Origin: Gordonia rhizosphera NBRC 16068 | GTDB taxonomy: Bacteria > Actinomycetota > Actinomycetes > Mycobacteriales > Mycobacteriaceae | DNA: 64,000 nt | Assembly: GCF_000298195.1 (NCBI RefSeq) | Contig: NZ_BAHC01000018.1 | Span: 1 to 64,000, forward strand | Direction of reading: 5' to 3' | Shown here: one piece after another, positions 57,899-64,000 of the stretch | How positions within the stretch are numbered: position 1 is the stretch's first letter | Layout of the letters: the number at the start of each line of letters is the position of its first letter | The notes under the pieces: generated by a model | What the model was told of the DNA's origin: nothing | The model's database searches: none | The model's input: the letters and a program-made list of their open reading frames with translations, nothing else | Position numbers and translations under genes: made by a program

Positions 57899-58224
57899 CA
57901 GCTCCCGCGGTAGGTCGAATACGAGTATGGGCTCAGCAGTACCGGGACGTGGTAGTGCCGGTCCGGATCGGTGACCTCGAAACAGATGTCGATCTCCGGA
58001 TAGAAACCGTCGATATCGTTGTCGGCGAACCAATCTCCGGTGTCGAACACGAGATGGTAGATACCGGGGATCAGTGGATACGGATTGACCTGTCCGATGC
58101 GGCCATCGGAATCGGTGACGGCAGAGGACAATTCGGTACCACTCGCATCCTGCAGCGTGACCGGGACACCCGTTGCCGGAGCACCGGATACGGCGTCGAG
58201 CACATGTGTGGACAGGCCGCTCAC
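57898..58224 (-). CDS. uraH: 5-hydroxyisourate hydrolase
   Basis: This 108-residue transthyretin-like protein opens the ring of 5-hydroxyisourate, the second step from urate to allantoin. LSTHVLD near the N-terminus holds the first active-site His, and the C-terminal signature is YRGS at residues 105-108. Length is typical. Its ATG overlaps the uraD stop by four bases. Confidence 0.94.
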   Translation of the reverse strand: MSGLSTHVLDAVSGAPATGVPVTLQDASGTELSSAVTDSDGRIGQVNPYPLIPGIYHLVFDTGDWFADNDIDGFYPEIDICFEVTDPDRHYHVPVLLSPYSYSTYRGS

Positions 58225-58760
58225 GCCTGCGCCTCCACTGCCGGGTCCCGATAGGCGCTTGCCGGTGTCAGCATCCGTGTCAGTCGGCTGCGGTTGATCT
58301 TCGCCAGTTCCATCCGCATGACACGACGTTCGGTCTCGGGATCGTTGTGCATCCGCTGCTTGAGGATGTCGAGGAGTTCGGCGGCCGGTCGGCCGTTGGC
58401 GAACACCAGGTAGACGTGGCCGAATTTCTCCTCGTATTCGGCATTCAGCTTCTTCAGATCGGTCAGCACGTCGGCGTCGGCGCCGGCGACGCCCGACTGC
58501 TCACGTGCCGACGACGGATTGTCTGGCCGGTCACCGATCCGCGGATGGCCGGCGAGCGCCTCGTCGAGATCGATCTCGGTCAATTCCGCCAAGATCAGGT
58601 CGGCGTACTCGAGCAGAGCCTCGTCGTCGGAGAACGGCCGCGCTTTCGCGACCCGTAGGGCCCAGATCCGGGAACTGCAGCATTCGTAGAGCTCGTGGAT
58701 CGCCTGGCTCTCGGTCAGCTCATTGAAACTCGGCATACCTCGCCAATCAACGCGTCTCAT
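58221..58760 (-). CDS. uraD: OHCU decarboxylase (stand-alone)
   Basis: This 179-residue decarboxylase yields S-allantoin from 2-oxo-4-hydroxy-4-carboxy-5-ureidoimidazoline, the third step after urate. The catalytic His72 lies in LAGHPRIGD and Glu87 in SSAREQSG, as in known OHCU decarboxylases. The C-terminal part holds FGHVYLVFANGR and RRVMRMELAKINRSRL. It begins 9 bases after the permease gene, on the same strand, and is translationally coupled to uraH. Confidence 0.93.
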   Translation of the reverse strand: MRRVDWRGMPSFNELTESQAIHELYECCSSRIWALRVAKARPFSDDEALLEYADLILAELTEIDLDEALAGHPRIGDRPDNPSSAREQSGVAGADADVLTDLKKLNAEYEEKFGHVYLVFANGRPAAELLDILKQRMHNDPETERRVMRMELAKINRSRLTRMLTPASAYRDPAVEAQA

Positions 58761-58769
58761 GGTCTGAGC

Positions 58770-60752
58770 TTAGGAGAGTTCCGGCTGCCGAGTGAACCGC
58801 GCCGACGTGATCGGATTCGCGTCGGCGACGAGGTCGTCGAACCGGTAGTTGGCGATCTTCGCGATCTCGATGAGAGCGAATGACTTCTCGCTGGTCTCCG
58901 AGTTGTCCATGCGGGCCCATCCGTTGCGCAGCACCCGGTCGTAGCGCTCGGTCTCGCGTGCGCAGATCACCAGCGGGAAGCCGAAGTGCTCCTGGTAGGC
59001 CTCGGCCAGGTTCACCACGTTCTGATGCTCGTCTTCTTCCAGCTGGGACAAGCCCTTGTGGTCGACCGCGACGAGTTCTCCCGACTCGTCCTCCCTGCCG
59101 AGGTCGGGGAACGCCCGGATGAGCTCGAGGTGTTGCTCGTCGCTTCCGGTGAGCATCGCCTCCTGGAACGCCGATCGCAGGTCGTGCACGTCCTCGAACG
59201 GCTTCTGGTCGTACGCGCGGTCGAGCACCCAGCCGACATCCTGGACGACTTCCCCGAACGTCAGATGGAACTGCTCTTTGGTCATCGAATTGACCTCGTC
59301 GAGCGTGATCGATCCGCCGCCCGCCACTCGAGGGCCCTTGGCGCCGACATGGAAGAACAAGATGTTCAGCAGGATCGCCGTGATGGCGCCCATGGTGATG
59401 CCGGCGCTGAACGGGATCTGCAGGATGCCGGGGACCGCCTCGTCGATGCCGGGCAGCGCCGGGATGTCGATGGTCTGGCCGTCGGCGCCGATCACCTGCT
59501 CGGGTGCCGAGGACTGGCTGAACTCGACGTAGAGCCCCATGGCCAAGGAGGTGCTGGCGATGATCAGGTTGCGGTGGTCGGTGAAGTCGACCTTCGACAG
59601 GGTCTGGATGCCGACGACGGCGACCGTGGCGAACAGTGTCATCGCGGCGCCGCCGAGTACCGGGGACGGAATGGACTCGACGACCTTGGCGGTCTTCGGG
59701 AGCAGACCCAGGATGATCATGATGCCGCCGGCCGCGGCCACCACGAAGCGGCTCTTGACCCCGGTGAGGCGCACCAACCCGACGTTCTCGGAGAACGCGG
59801 TGTAGGGGAACGAGTTGAACACACCGCCGATGATCGTCGCGAAGCCGTCGGCGCGGACGGTCGCGGCGATGTCGTCCTTGCGGATCCGCTTGCCGACGAT
59901 CTCGCCGGTGGCGAACACCGAACCGGTCGACTCGACCGCGATGATCATCAGCACCACGATCATCGACACGATGGCGATCACGTCGAAACGCGGCCAGCCG
60001 AAGGCGAACGGCGGGGTGAAGCCCACCCAGGAGGCGTTGGCGACCGCGTCGAAGCTGGTGTCGCCGAGGATCCAGGCCACGATCGTGCCGGCGGTGAGAC
60101 CCAGCAGCACGGCGATCGTCCCCCAGAAGCCGCGCAGGAAGCGCTGCATGATGACGATCGCGAGGATGGTGCCGACCGCGTAGAGCATCCACCGGGTGCT
60201 GCTGGGATCGGACGTGTGGGTCAGTGGGTCGGTGGTCGCGTCGCCGATGCCGACCGGGAGCAACGCCACACCGATGATCGTGATCACGGTGCCGGTCACC
60301 ACCGCCGGGAAGAACCGGATGAGCTTGGCGAAGAACGGTGCGATCAGGAATGTGAAGATACCCGCGGAGATCACCGCCCCGTAGACGGTGAGCAGGCCGA
60401 CCCGGCCGCCCCCGTTGCTGTTCGCGATGTTGATGACCGGGGCCAGCGCGGCGAAGGTGATGCCCTGCAGGAGCGGCAGCCGGACACCGATCTTCCAGAT
60501 GCCGACGGACTGGATGATCGATGCGATACCGCAGGTGAACAGGTCCGCGGTGATCAGCATGGTGAGCGCGTCGTCGTCGAGGCCGATGGCCTTGGCGATG
60601 ATCAGCGGCACCAGCACCGCACCGGCGTAAAAGGCGACGACGTGCTGCGCGCCGAGGGTGAGCAGCTTGCCGGCGGGTGGCACCTGGTCGACGGGGTGGA
60701 CCCGCTTCTTCGCCGGTGCCGGTGGTGTCACAGAATCCGCGTCGGTTGCCAT
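58770..60752 (-). CDS. NCS2 purine permease fused to a degenerate OHCU decarboxylase domain
   Basis: This 660-residue fusion has an NCS2 (nucleobase:cation symporter 2) permease at about residues 25-475, with some 12-14 helices and the motif AFSENVGLVRLTGVKSR (319-335). An OHCU decarboxylase-like domain follows at about 484-645. That tail shows EQHLELIRAFPDLG and HFGFPLVICARETE, family features, but Phe548 stands where the catalytic His of HPDLA lies, and Asp564-His565 replace Glu-Gln. The domain is therefore probably not a normal decarboxylase. The permease probably imports xanthine or urate. ATG at 60752 is chosen (GAGG 10 bases upstream). Confidence 0.9.
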   Translation of the reverse strand: MATDADSVTPPAPAKKRVHPVDQVPPAGKLLTLGAQHVVAFYAGAVLVPLIIAKAIGLDDDALTMLITADLFTCGIASIIQSVGIWKIGVRLPLLQGITFAALAPVINIANSNGGGRVGLLTVYGAVISAGIFTFLIAPFFAKLIRFFPAVVTGTVITIIGVALLPVGIGDATTDPLTHTSDPSSTRWMLYAVGTILAIVIMQRFLRGFWGTIAVLLGLTAGTIVAWILGDTSFDAVANASWVGFTPPFAFGWPRFDVIAIVSMIVVLMIIAVESTGSVFATGEIVGKRIRKDDIAATVRADGFATIIGGVFNSFPYTAFSENVGLVRLTGVKSRFVVAAAGGIMIILGLLPKTAKVVESIPSPVLGGAAMTLFATVAVVGIQTLSKVDFTDHRNLIIASTSLAMGLYVEFSQSSAPEQVIGADGQTIDIPALPGIDEAVPGILQIPFSAGITMGAITAILLNILFFHVGAKGPRVAGGGSITLDEVNSMTKEQFHLTFGEVVQDVGWVLDRAYDQKPFEDVHDLRSAFQEAMLTGSDEQHLELIRAFPDLGREDESGELVAVDHKGLSQLEEDEHQNVVNLAEAYQEHFGFPLVICARETERYDRVLRNGWARMDNSETSEKSFALIEIAKIANYRFDDLVADANPITSARFTRQPELS

Positions 60753-60767
60753 TGTTTGCATACCTCT

Positions 60768-60815
60768 GTGTGTCGTACTGCTTTTGTGTGTCGTACTGCT
60801 TTGTGTCGTACTGGG
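60768..60815 (-). repeat. Three tandem repeats in permease leader
   Basis: GTGTGTCGTACTGCTTT-like units (60768-60785, 60786-60802, 60803-60815, the last shortened) are arranged head to tail just upstream of the permease ribosome site. The unit on the coding strand is AAAGCAGTACGACACAC. They may be operator sites or a simple duplication in the leader. Confidence 0.8.
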
Positions 60816-60980
60816 CGATCGGGCGTCGGGAAGCCGTCGCAGGAGACGGCAGGCCAGCAAATCGATAGTGGACCCGCGCGGGCAATTTCGCGCGGGGGCC
60901 GATCGTATGTTTCCGTGAGGTAAATCCGACATCCGCGCGGAGTGACGACTACCATCGCCGGCAGTATGGAGGCGGAAGCG

Positions 60981-61583
60981 ATGGGCGGCAATGGGCGCAC
61001 CGGATCATCGGCACGTGTGCTCGGGGTGATCCTCGCGGCCGGTGCCGGACGTCGGTACGGTGCACCGAAAATCACTGCGCATCAAGGTGATTGGCTCCGC
61101 AAGGCAGTGCACGTGTTGGATGCCGGCGGATGTGACGAGGTGGTCGTCGCGATGGGTGCCCAGATCGTGGCGCCACCACCGCCGGCGACGGCGTGGGTGA
61201 TCGCGGACTGGACCTCAGGGCTCGGTGCAACCGTCTGCGACGTCCTCGGGCGCGTGTCGGAACGTGCCGATCTGGTCGGCGTGGTTTTACATGTTGTTGA
61301 CACACCCGATGTCGGCCCCGAGGTGGTGGCCCGAGTGCTAGAGGCGAGCGGTCGCTCCCCGACAGCCCTCGTGCGGGCTTGTTTCCACGGCCGCCCCGGC
61401 CATCCGGTCTACCTCGGTACGGCACACCTGGGACCGGTCATGGGCACTCTGTCGGGGGACATCGGCGCGGGGCGTTACCTGGCAGCTCACGACGACGAGG
61501 TGACGGTGGTCGAGTGTGGTGATCTGGCCACGGGACTCGACCATGACTTCCGGGTCGGCGGCGAGCCGCCACCCGGTCCGTGA
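60981..61583 (+). CDS. MobA/MocA-like nucleotidyltransferase
   Basis: This 200-residue NTP-transferase domain protein has the loop LAAGAGRRYGAPK (normally LAAGxSxRMGxPK) and HVVDTPDVGP, which takes the place of the metal-site LxDxP. The family includes MocA, which adds CMP to the molybdenum cofactor for xanthine dehydrogenase. That would suit the nearby XDH genes, but the divergent motifs leave the substrate open. ATG at 60981 is preferred since GGAGG lies 8 bases before it. It is divergent from the permease gene. A partial paralogue lies at the window end. Confidence 0.77.
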   Translation: MGGNGRTGSSARVLGVILAAGAGRRYGAPKITAHQGDWLRKAVHVLDAGGCDEVVVAMGAQIVAPPPPATAWVIADWTSGLGATVCDVLGRVSERADLVGVVLHVVDTPDVGPEVVARVLEASGRSPTALVRACFHGRPGHPVYLGTAHLGPVMGTLSGDIGAGRYLAAHDDEVTVVECGDLATGLDHDFRVGGEPPPGP

Positions 61584-61598
61584 GGGTGGGAGCCGGTG

Positions 61599-62036
61599 TC
61601 AGGGAAGCGCTTCGATCCGCTCCTTGAACTTCGTCAGCGCGCCCTCGACCCACCGGTCGCCGCCGAAGAAGGTCTTGCTGACCATCTTCCACAACTGCGA
61701 CGAGTCCCAGGCGTAGGTCAGCTTCGTGCCCGTGTCGTCCGGTTCGACGGACAGAATGTAGTCCACCCCCAGCGAGGCATGGTCGACGAGGCGTTCGTTG
61801 GGCACGTACTCCGCACGTGTGACGGTAGTGGTCATGTGCCTGCCGAATTCGCGGTGCTCGATCTGGTATTCGGTGACCACACCTTCGGGCGTCTGCTTCA
61901 CCTTCCCTCCCAGGACGGAATGCGACTCCTCCGGCATGGAGGCGACGAAGTGCTTGGGCTCCGCGATGTAGCCGAACACCTTCTCCACCGGTGCATCGAC
62001 GTGGATGCTGCGCGTGTGCTTGGCCGGAGCGGTCAT
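61599..62036 (-). CDS. SRPBCC-family protein, paralogue D
   Basis: This 145-residue single-domain START/polyketide-cyclase-like fold begins KHTRSIHVDAPVEKVFGYIAEP. It is the most diverged of four tandem paralogues (for instance DSSQLWKMVSKTFFGG where others have DASKLMKMIDATFYHT). The fold usually binds a hydrophobic ligand; none is known here. GGGAGG precedes the ATG by 8 bases. Its upstream region resembles that of paralogue A, so it probably has its own promoter. Confidence 0.85.
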   Translation of the reverse strand: MTAPAKHTRSIHVDAPVEKVFGYIAEPKHFVASMPEESHSVLGGKVKQTPEGVVTEYQIEHREFGRHMTTTVTRAEYVPNERLVDHASLGVDYILSVEPDDTGTKLTYAWDSSQLWKMVSKTFFGGDRWVEGALTKFKERIEALP

Positions 62037-62124
62037 CTCCGTCGCCTCCCCTCAGCAACGCGGCACGATGGGCCCGGCATGCGGAGCACCGGCTCGCCGG
62101 GGGTCGACTCCTGCGTCGACGCTG

Positions 62125-62145
62125 CCGCGCTACGTCCAGTGTCCT
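62125..62145 (-). promoter_or_regulatory. Conserved upstream block before paralogue D
   Basis: The complement of this stretch, AGGACACTGGACGTAGCGCG plus G, matches 18 of 21 positions with the block upstream of paralogue A. Both lie 80-90 bases before the start codon, in a wider region that is also alike (GGGTCGAC, GACGCTG). It may be a shared promoter or operator. Confidence 0.5.
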
Positions 62146-62247
62146 ACTAGCCGGTCGGATTCATGTCCATTTCGTGGAAGATCCGTCCTGCCACTCCGAT
62201 TGTCGGAGAGCCGGTGTGGTATCGACGGAGCGGGCGACGCCGACCGA

Positions 62248-62688
62248 TCAGGACAGCGCCTCGACTTCTTTCTTGATCTTCTCCAGCGCCTGGTCGATGT
62301 GCTTGTCCGTGTGGTAGAAGGTCGCGTCGATCATCTTCATCAGCTTCGACGCGTCCCAGACGAAGGTCAGCTTCGTGCCCGTGTCGTCGGGCTCGACGAA
62401 CATCATGTGGAACACGCCCAAGGAGGAATGGTCGGTGATGCGTTCGTTCCGCACGTAGTCCTCACGGGTCATGGTGGCGGTCAGGTGCATGCCGAGCTCA
62501 CGGAACTTGATCTTGTAGTCGGCCACTGTGCCCTCGGGCGTCGTGGTGACCTCCGCCAGGTCGAGGGCGCTCGACTCGAGTGCCTGCATGACACTCACGT
62601 AATTCGCCGGAACCTCGATCCAGCCGAACACCTTCTGCACCGGTGCGTCGATATGGATGCTGTGCGTGTGTTTGGTCAAAGTGGTCAT
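62248..62688 (-). CDS. SRPBCC-family protein, paralogue C
   Basis: This 146-residue SRPBCC protein begins TKHTHSIHIDAPVQKVFGWIEVP, with the C-terminal helix DASKLMKMIDATFYHTDKHIDQALEKIKKEVEAL. ATG at 62688 is used, with AAAGGAG nine bases upstream; a TTG nine bases earlier lies inside the ribosome site. It follows paralogue B by about 40 bases and shares its spacer sequence, so B-C-A form one transcription unit starting at A. No ligand or partner is known. Confidence 0.87.
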   Translation of the reverse strand: MTTLTKHTHSIHIDAPVQKVFGWIEVPANYVSVMQALESSALDLAEVTTTPEGTVADYKIKFRELGMHLTATMTREDYVRNERITDHSSLGVFHMMFVEPDDTGTKLTFVWDASKLMKMIDATFYHTDKHIDQALEKIKKEVEALS

Positions 62689-62727
62689 CGTGCTCAACTC
62701 CTTTCTCTGATCCCGCCGGCTCGGAGA

Positions 62728-63168
62728 TCAGGGCAGCGCCTCGATCTCCTTCTTGACGTTCTCCAGTAGTTCGTCGATTTGCCTGTCCGTGTGGTAGAAG
62801 GTCGCGTCGATCATCTTCATCAGCTTCGACGCGTCCCAGGCGTAGGTCAGCTTCGTGCCTGCGTCGTCGGGTTCGACGGTGAACATGTGGGTCATACCCA
62901 GGGAGGCGTGGTCGACGAGGCGTTCGTTGGCCACGTACTCCTGACGGGTGAGGGTGGTGCTCAGGTGCATGCCGAATTCGCGGTGTTTGACTTCGTAGCT
63001 GGTCACCTCGCCGTCAGGCTTCTGATCGACCTTTCCCAGGACGATGTCTGTGTCCTCGGGCCCTGCCATGGCTGCGACAAAATGGGCGGGTACCTCGATA
63101 TACCCGAACACCTTCTCCACCGGTGCGTCGACGTGGATGCTGTGGGTGTGTTTGGCCGAAATGGTCAT
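62728..63168 (-). CDS. SRPBCC-family protein, paralogue B
   Basis: This 146-residue SRPBCC protein closely resembles A and C: AKHTHSIHVDAPVEKVFGYIEVP at the start, VEPDDAGTKLTYAWDASKLMKMIDATFYHTDRQID towards the end. The ATG at 63168 follows GGGAG at 9 bases. The start-to-start distance to C is 480 bp and to A 484 bp, and the spacers are alike (GGCTCGGAGATCAGGGCAGC), showing duplication of a whole gene-plus-spacer unit. Confidence 0.87.
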   Translation of the reverse strand: MTISAKHTHSIHVDAPVEKVFGYIEVPAHFVAAMAGPEDTDIVLGKVDQKPDGEVTSYEVKHREFGMHLSTTLTRQEYVANERLVDHASLGMTHMFTVEPDDAGTKLTYAWDASKLMKMIDATFYHTDRQIDELLENVKKEIEALP

Positions 63169-63208
63169 CGTGCTCAACTCCCTTTGTTGATATGGGCGGG
63201 CTCGGAGA

Positions 63209-63652
63209 TCAGGGCAGCGCTTCGACTTCCTTCTTGACGTGCTGGAGCGCCTCGCCGATGTGCTTGTCCGTGTGGAAGAGCGTCGCGTCGATCATTCTCA
63301 TCAGCTTGGTGGCGTCCCAGGCGTAGGTGAGTTTCGTGCCCGTGTCTTCGGGCGCGACGGAGAACATGTGGTCCACGCCCAGAGACGAGTGGTCGGTGAT
63401 GCGTTCGTTGGGCATGTATTCTTCACGGGTCATCGTGGTGTGCATGTGCATGCCGAGTTCGCGGAACGTCATCCGATAGTCGGCCACCTCGCCGTCGGGC
63501 TTCTGATCGACCTCGCCGAGAACGAGTTCGCCTTCCCCGGGCATGGCGTTCATTGCGGCGACGATATTGCCGGGTACCTCGATATACTCGAACACCTTCT
63601 CGACCGGCGCGTCGACGTGGATGCTGTGCGTGTGTTTGGCCGAAGTGGTCAT
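63209..63652 (-). CDS. SRPBCC-family protein, paralogue A (first gene of array)
   Basis: This 147-residue SRPBCC protein begins AKHTHSIHVDAPVEKVFEYIEVP and ends KHIGEALQHVKKEVEALP. ATG at 63652 is preferred to ATG 63658, as GGGAGG then has an 8-base spacing. It is the first gene of the array; its upstream region resembles that of D. Function unknown; small SRPBCC proteins often bind lipids, polyketides or aromatic ligands. Confidence 0.86.
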   Translation of the reverse strand: MTTSAKHTHSIHVDAPVEKVFEYIEVPGNIVAAMNAMPGEGELVLGEVDQKPDGEVADYRMTFRELGMHMHTTMTREEYMPNERITDHSSLGVDHMFSVAPEDTGTKLTYAWDATKLMRMIDATLFHTDKHIGEALQHVKKEVEALP

Positions 63653-63731
63653 CTTCATCGCCTCCCGTGGCAGCGTGGCACCGTGGGCCCGGGCCGACTG
63701 CCGGGGGTCGACTTCGTTATCGACGCTGTGA

Positions 63732-63752
63732 CCGCGCTATGTTCATTGTCCT
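63732..63752 (-). promoter_or_regulatory. Conserved upstream block before paralogue A
   Basis: The complement AGGACAATGAACATAGCGCG plus G matches the block before paralogue D in 18 of 21 positions and lies 80 bases before the start. Probably part of the promoter region of the array; no sigma factor can be assigned. Confidence 0.5.
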
Positions 63753-63848
63753 GCTTCAGGATTGGCGAAAATGCCCGTTCCGGTGGGACTTAGGACCCCA
63801 ATCTGACGCGGTACAGCGTCCTGGATCAGCGGTGCGAGGGTCGCGAAG

Positions 63849-64000
63849 GTGACGGCCTGCAGCGACGGTGCCGAACGCGGGTTTGGCAGTCCGAAAATCG
63901 GTGCGCATCAAGGGGAGTGGTTGGAACGCGTCGTCGCGAAGTGCGGCTGCTTCGAGTGCGGTGATTCGAGTCTGAGGCCGACCACGGCGGCGCAGACGAC
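63849..64000 (+). CDS. Partial nucleotidyltransferase-like reading frame (runs off window)
   Basis: From a GTG at 63849 an open frame reads to the window end. GFGSPKIGAHQGEWLERVV resembles YGAPKITAHQGDWLRKAV of the nucleotidyltransferase encoded at 60981. The preceding loop is degenerate (TACSDGAERGFG instead of LAAGAGRRYG), and the sequence after VV no longer matches well (AKCGCFECGDS). It may be a diverged paralogue or a decayed copy. Confidence 0.4.
   Translation, partial: MTACSDGAERGFGSPKIGAHQGEWLERVVAKCGCFECGDSSLRPTTAAQT

Overview
The window is high-GC actinobacterial chromosome, most likely from Gordonia or a close relative in the Mycobacteriales. This rests on codon bias, frequent GTG starts, IdeR/DtxR-type iron boxes, a mycobacterial-type LexA (SOS) box, and gene order. 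The run trpS, yhjD-like, dacB-like, class III aminotransferase, sdhBADC, cdd-deoA-add, an Rv3311-like gene, upp, pmmB-deoD, amiA-like, an Rv3304-like gene, lpdA, glpD, nei and lhr follows the Mycobacterium tuberculosis Rv3296-Rv3336 region as I remember it, with local insertions. No rRNA, tRNA or CRISPR array was found.

Layout. 1-0.6 kb: bacterioferritin (cut by the window edge) and bacterioferritin-associated ferredoxin, the latter behind an iron box. 0.6-5.1 kb: exonuclease III, trpS, a YhjD-family membrane protein, a 158-bp MITE-like element and a D,D-carboxypeptidase. 5.1-8.1 kb: a polyhydroxyalkanoate operon (synthase, MaoC/PhaJ-like hydratase, depolymerase). 8.3-11 kb: PucR regulator and aminotransferase. 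11.1-14.5 kb: sdhCDAB, divergent from the nucleoside salvage operon cdd-deoA-add (14.8-17.6 kb). 17.7-19.4 kb: an IS1380-family insertion sequence. 19.4-27.3 kb: Rv3311-like protein, upp, an SOS-boxed but frameshifted DUF222/HNH gene, a second MITE-like element, a small exported protein, a lone ABC ATPase, pmmB and deoD. 27.4-35.1 kb: enoyl-CoA hydratase-like protein, M20 amidohydrolase, GGCT-like protein, LpdA, glpK/glpD and a PPOX-family protein. 35.1-42.8 kb: Nei, Lhr, FhuF-like protein and acyl-CoA dehydrogenase.

42.8-61.6 kb is the accessory-like part. A minus-strand operon (MFS transporter, 8-oxoguanine-deaminase-like amidohydrolase, xanthine dehydrogenase FAD subunit, fused Fe-S/molybdopterin subunit) is followed by mntH. 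Further along are uraH, uraD, a purine permease and a MobA/MocA-like nucleotidyltransferase. Together these outline purine breakdown through urate to allantoin, with no urate oxidase or allantoinase in the window. Between the two halves lie pyruvate carboxylase and a phenol-hydroxylase-like module (pheA1, pheA2, AraC-type regulator). 61.6-64 kb holds four SRPBCC paralogues in a tandem array, then the start of a second nucleotidyltransferase-like reading frame at the edge.

Most unusual features: (1) the purine permease carries a fused C-terminal OHCU-decarboxylase-like domain in which the catalytic His is Phe, next to an intact stand-alone uraD; (2) the SRPBCC array repeats at about 480 bp, with a duplicated upstream block; (3) the xanthine dehydrogenase subunits are joined by a linker encoded by five 21-bp repeats; (4) two copies of one palindromic repeat both lie between convergent genes; (5) two MITE-like elements have apparent target duplications at gene 3' ends; (6) a perfect SOS box precedes the frameshifted DUF222/HNH gene.
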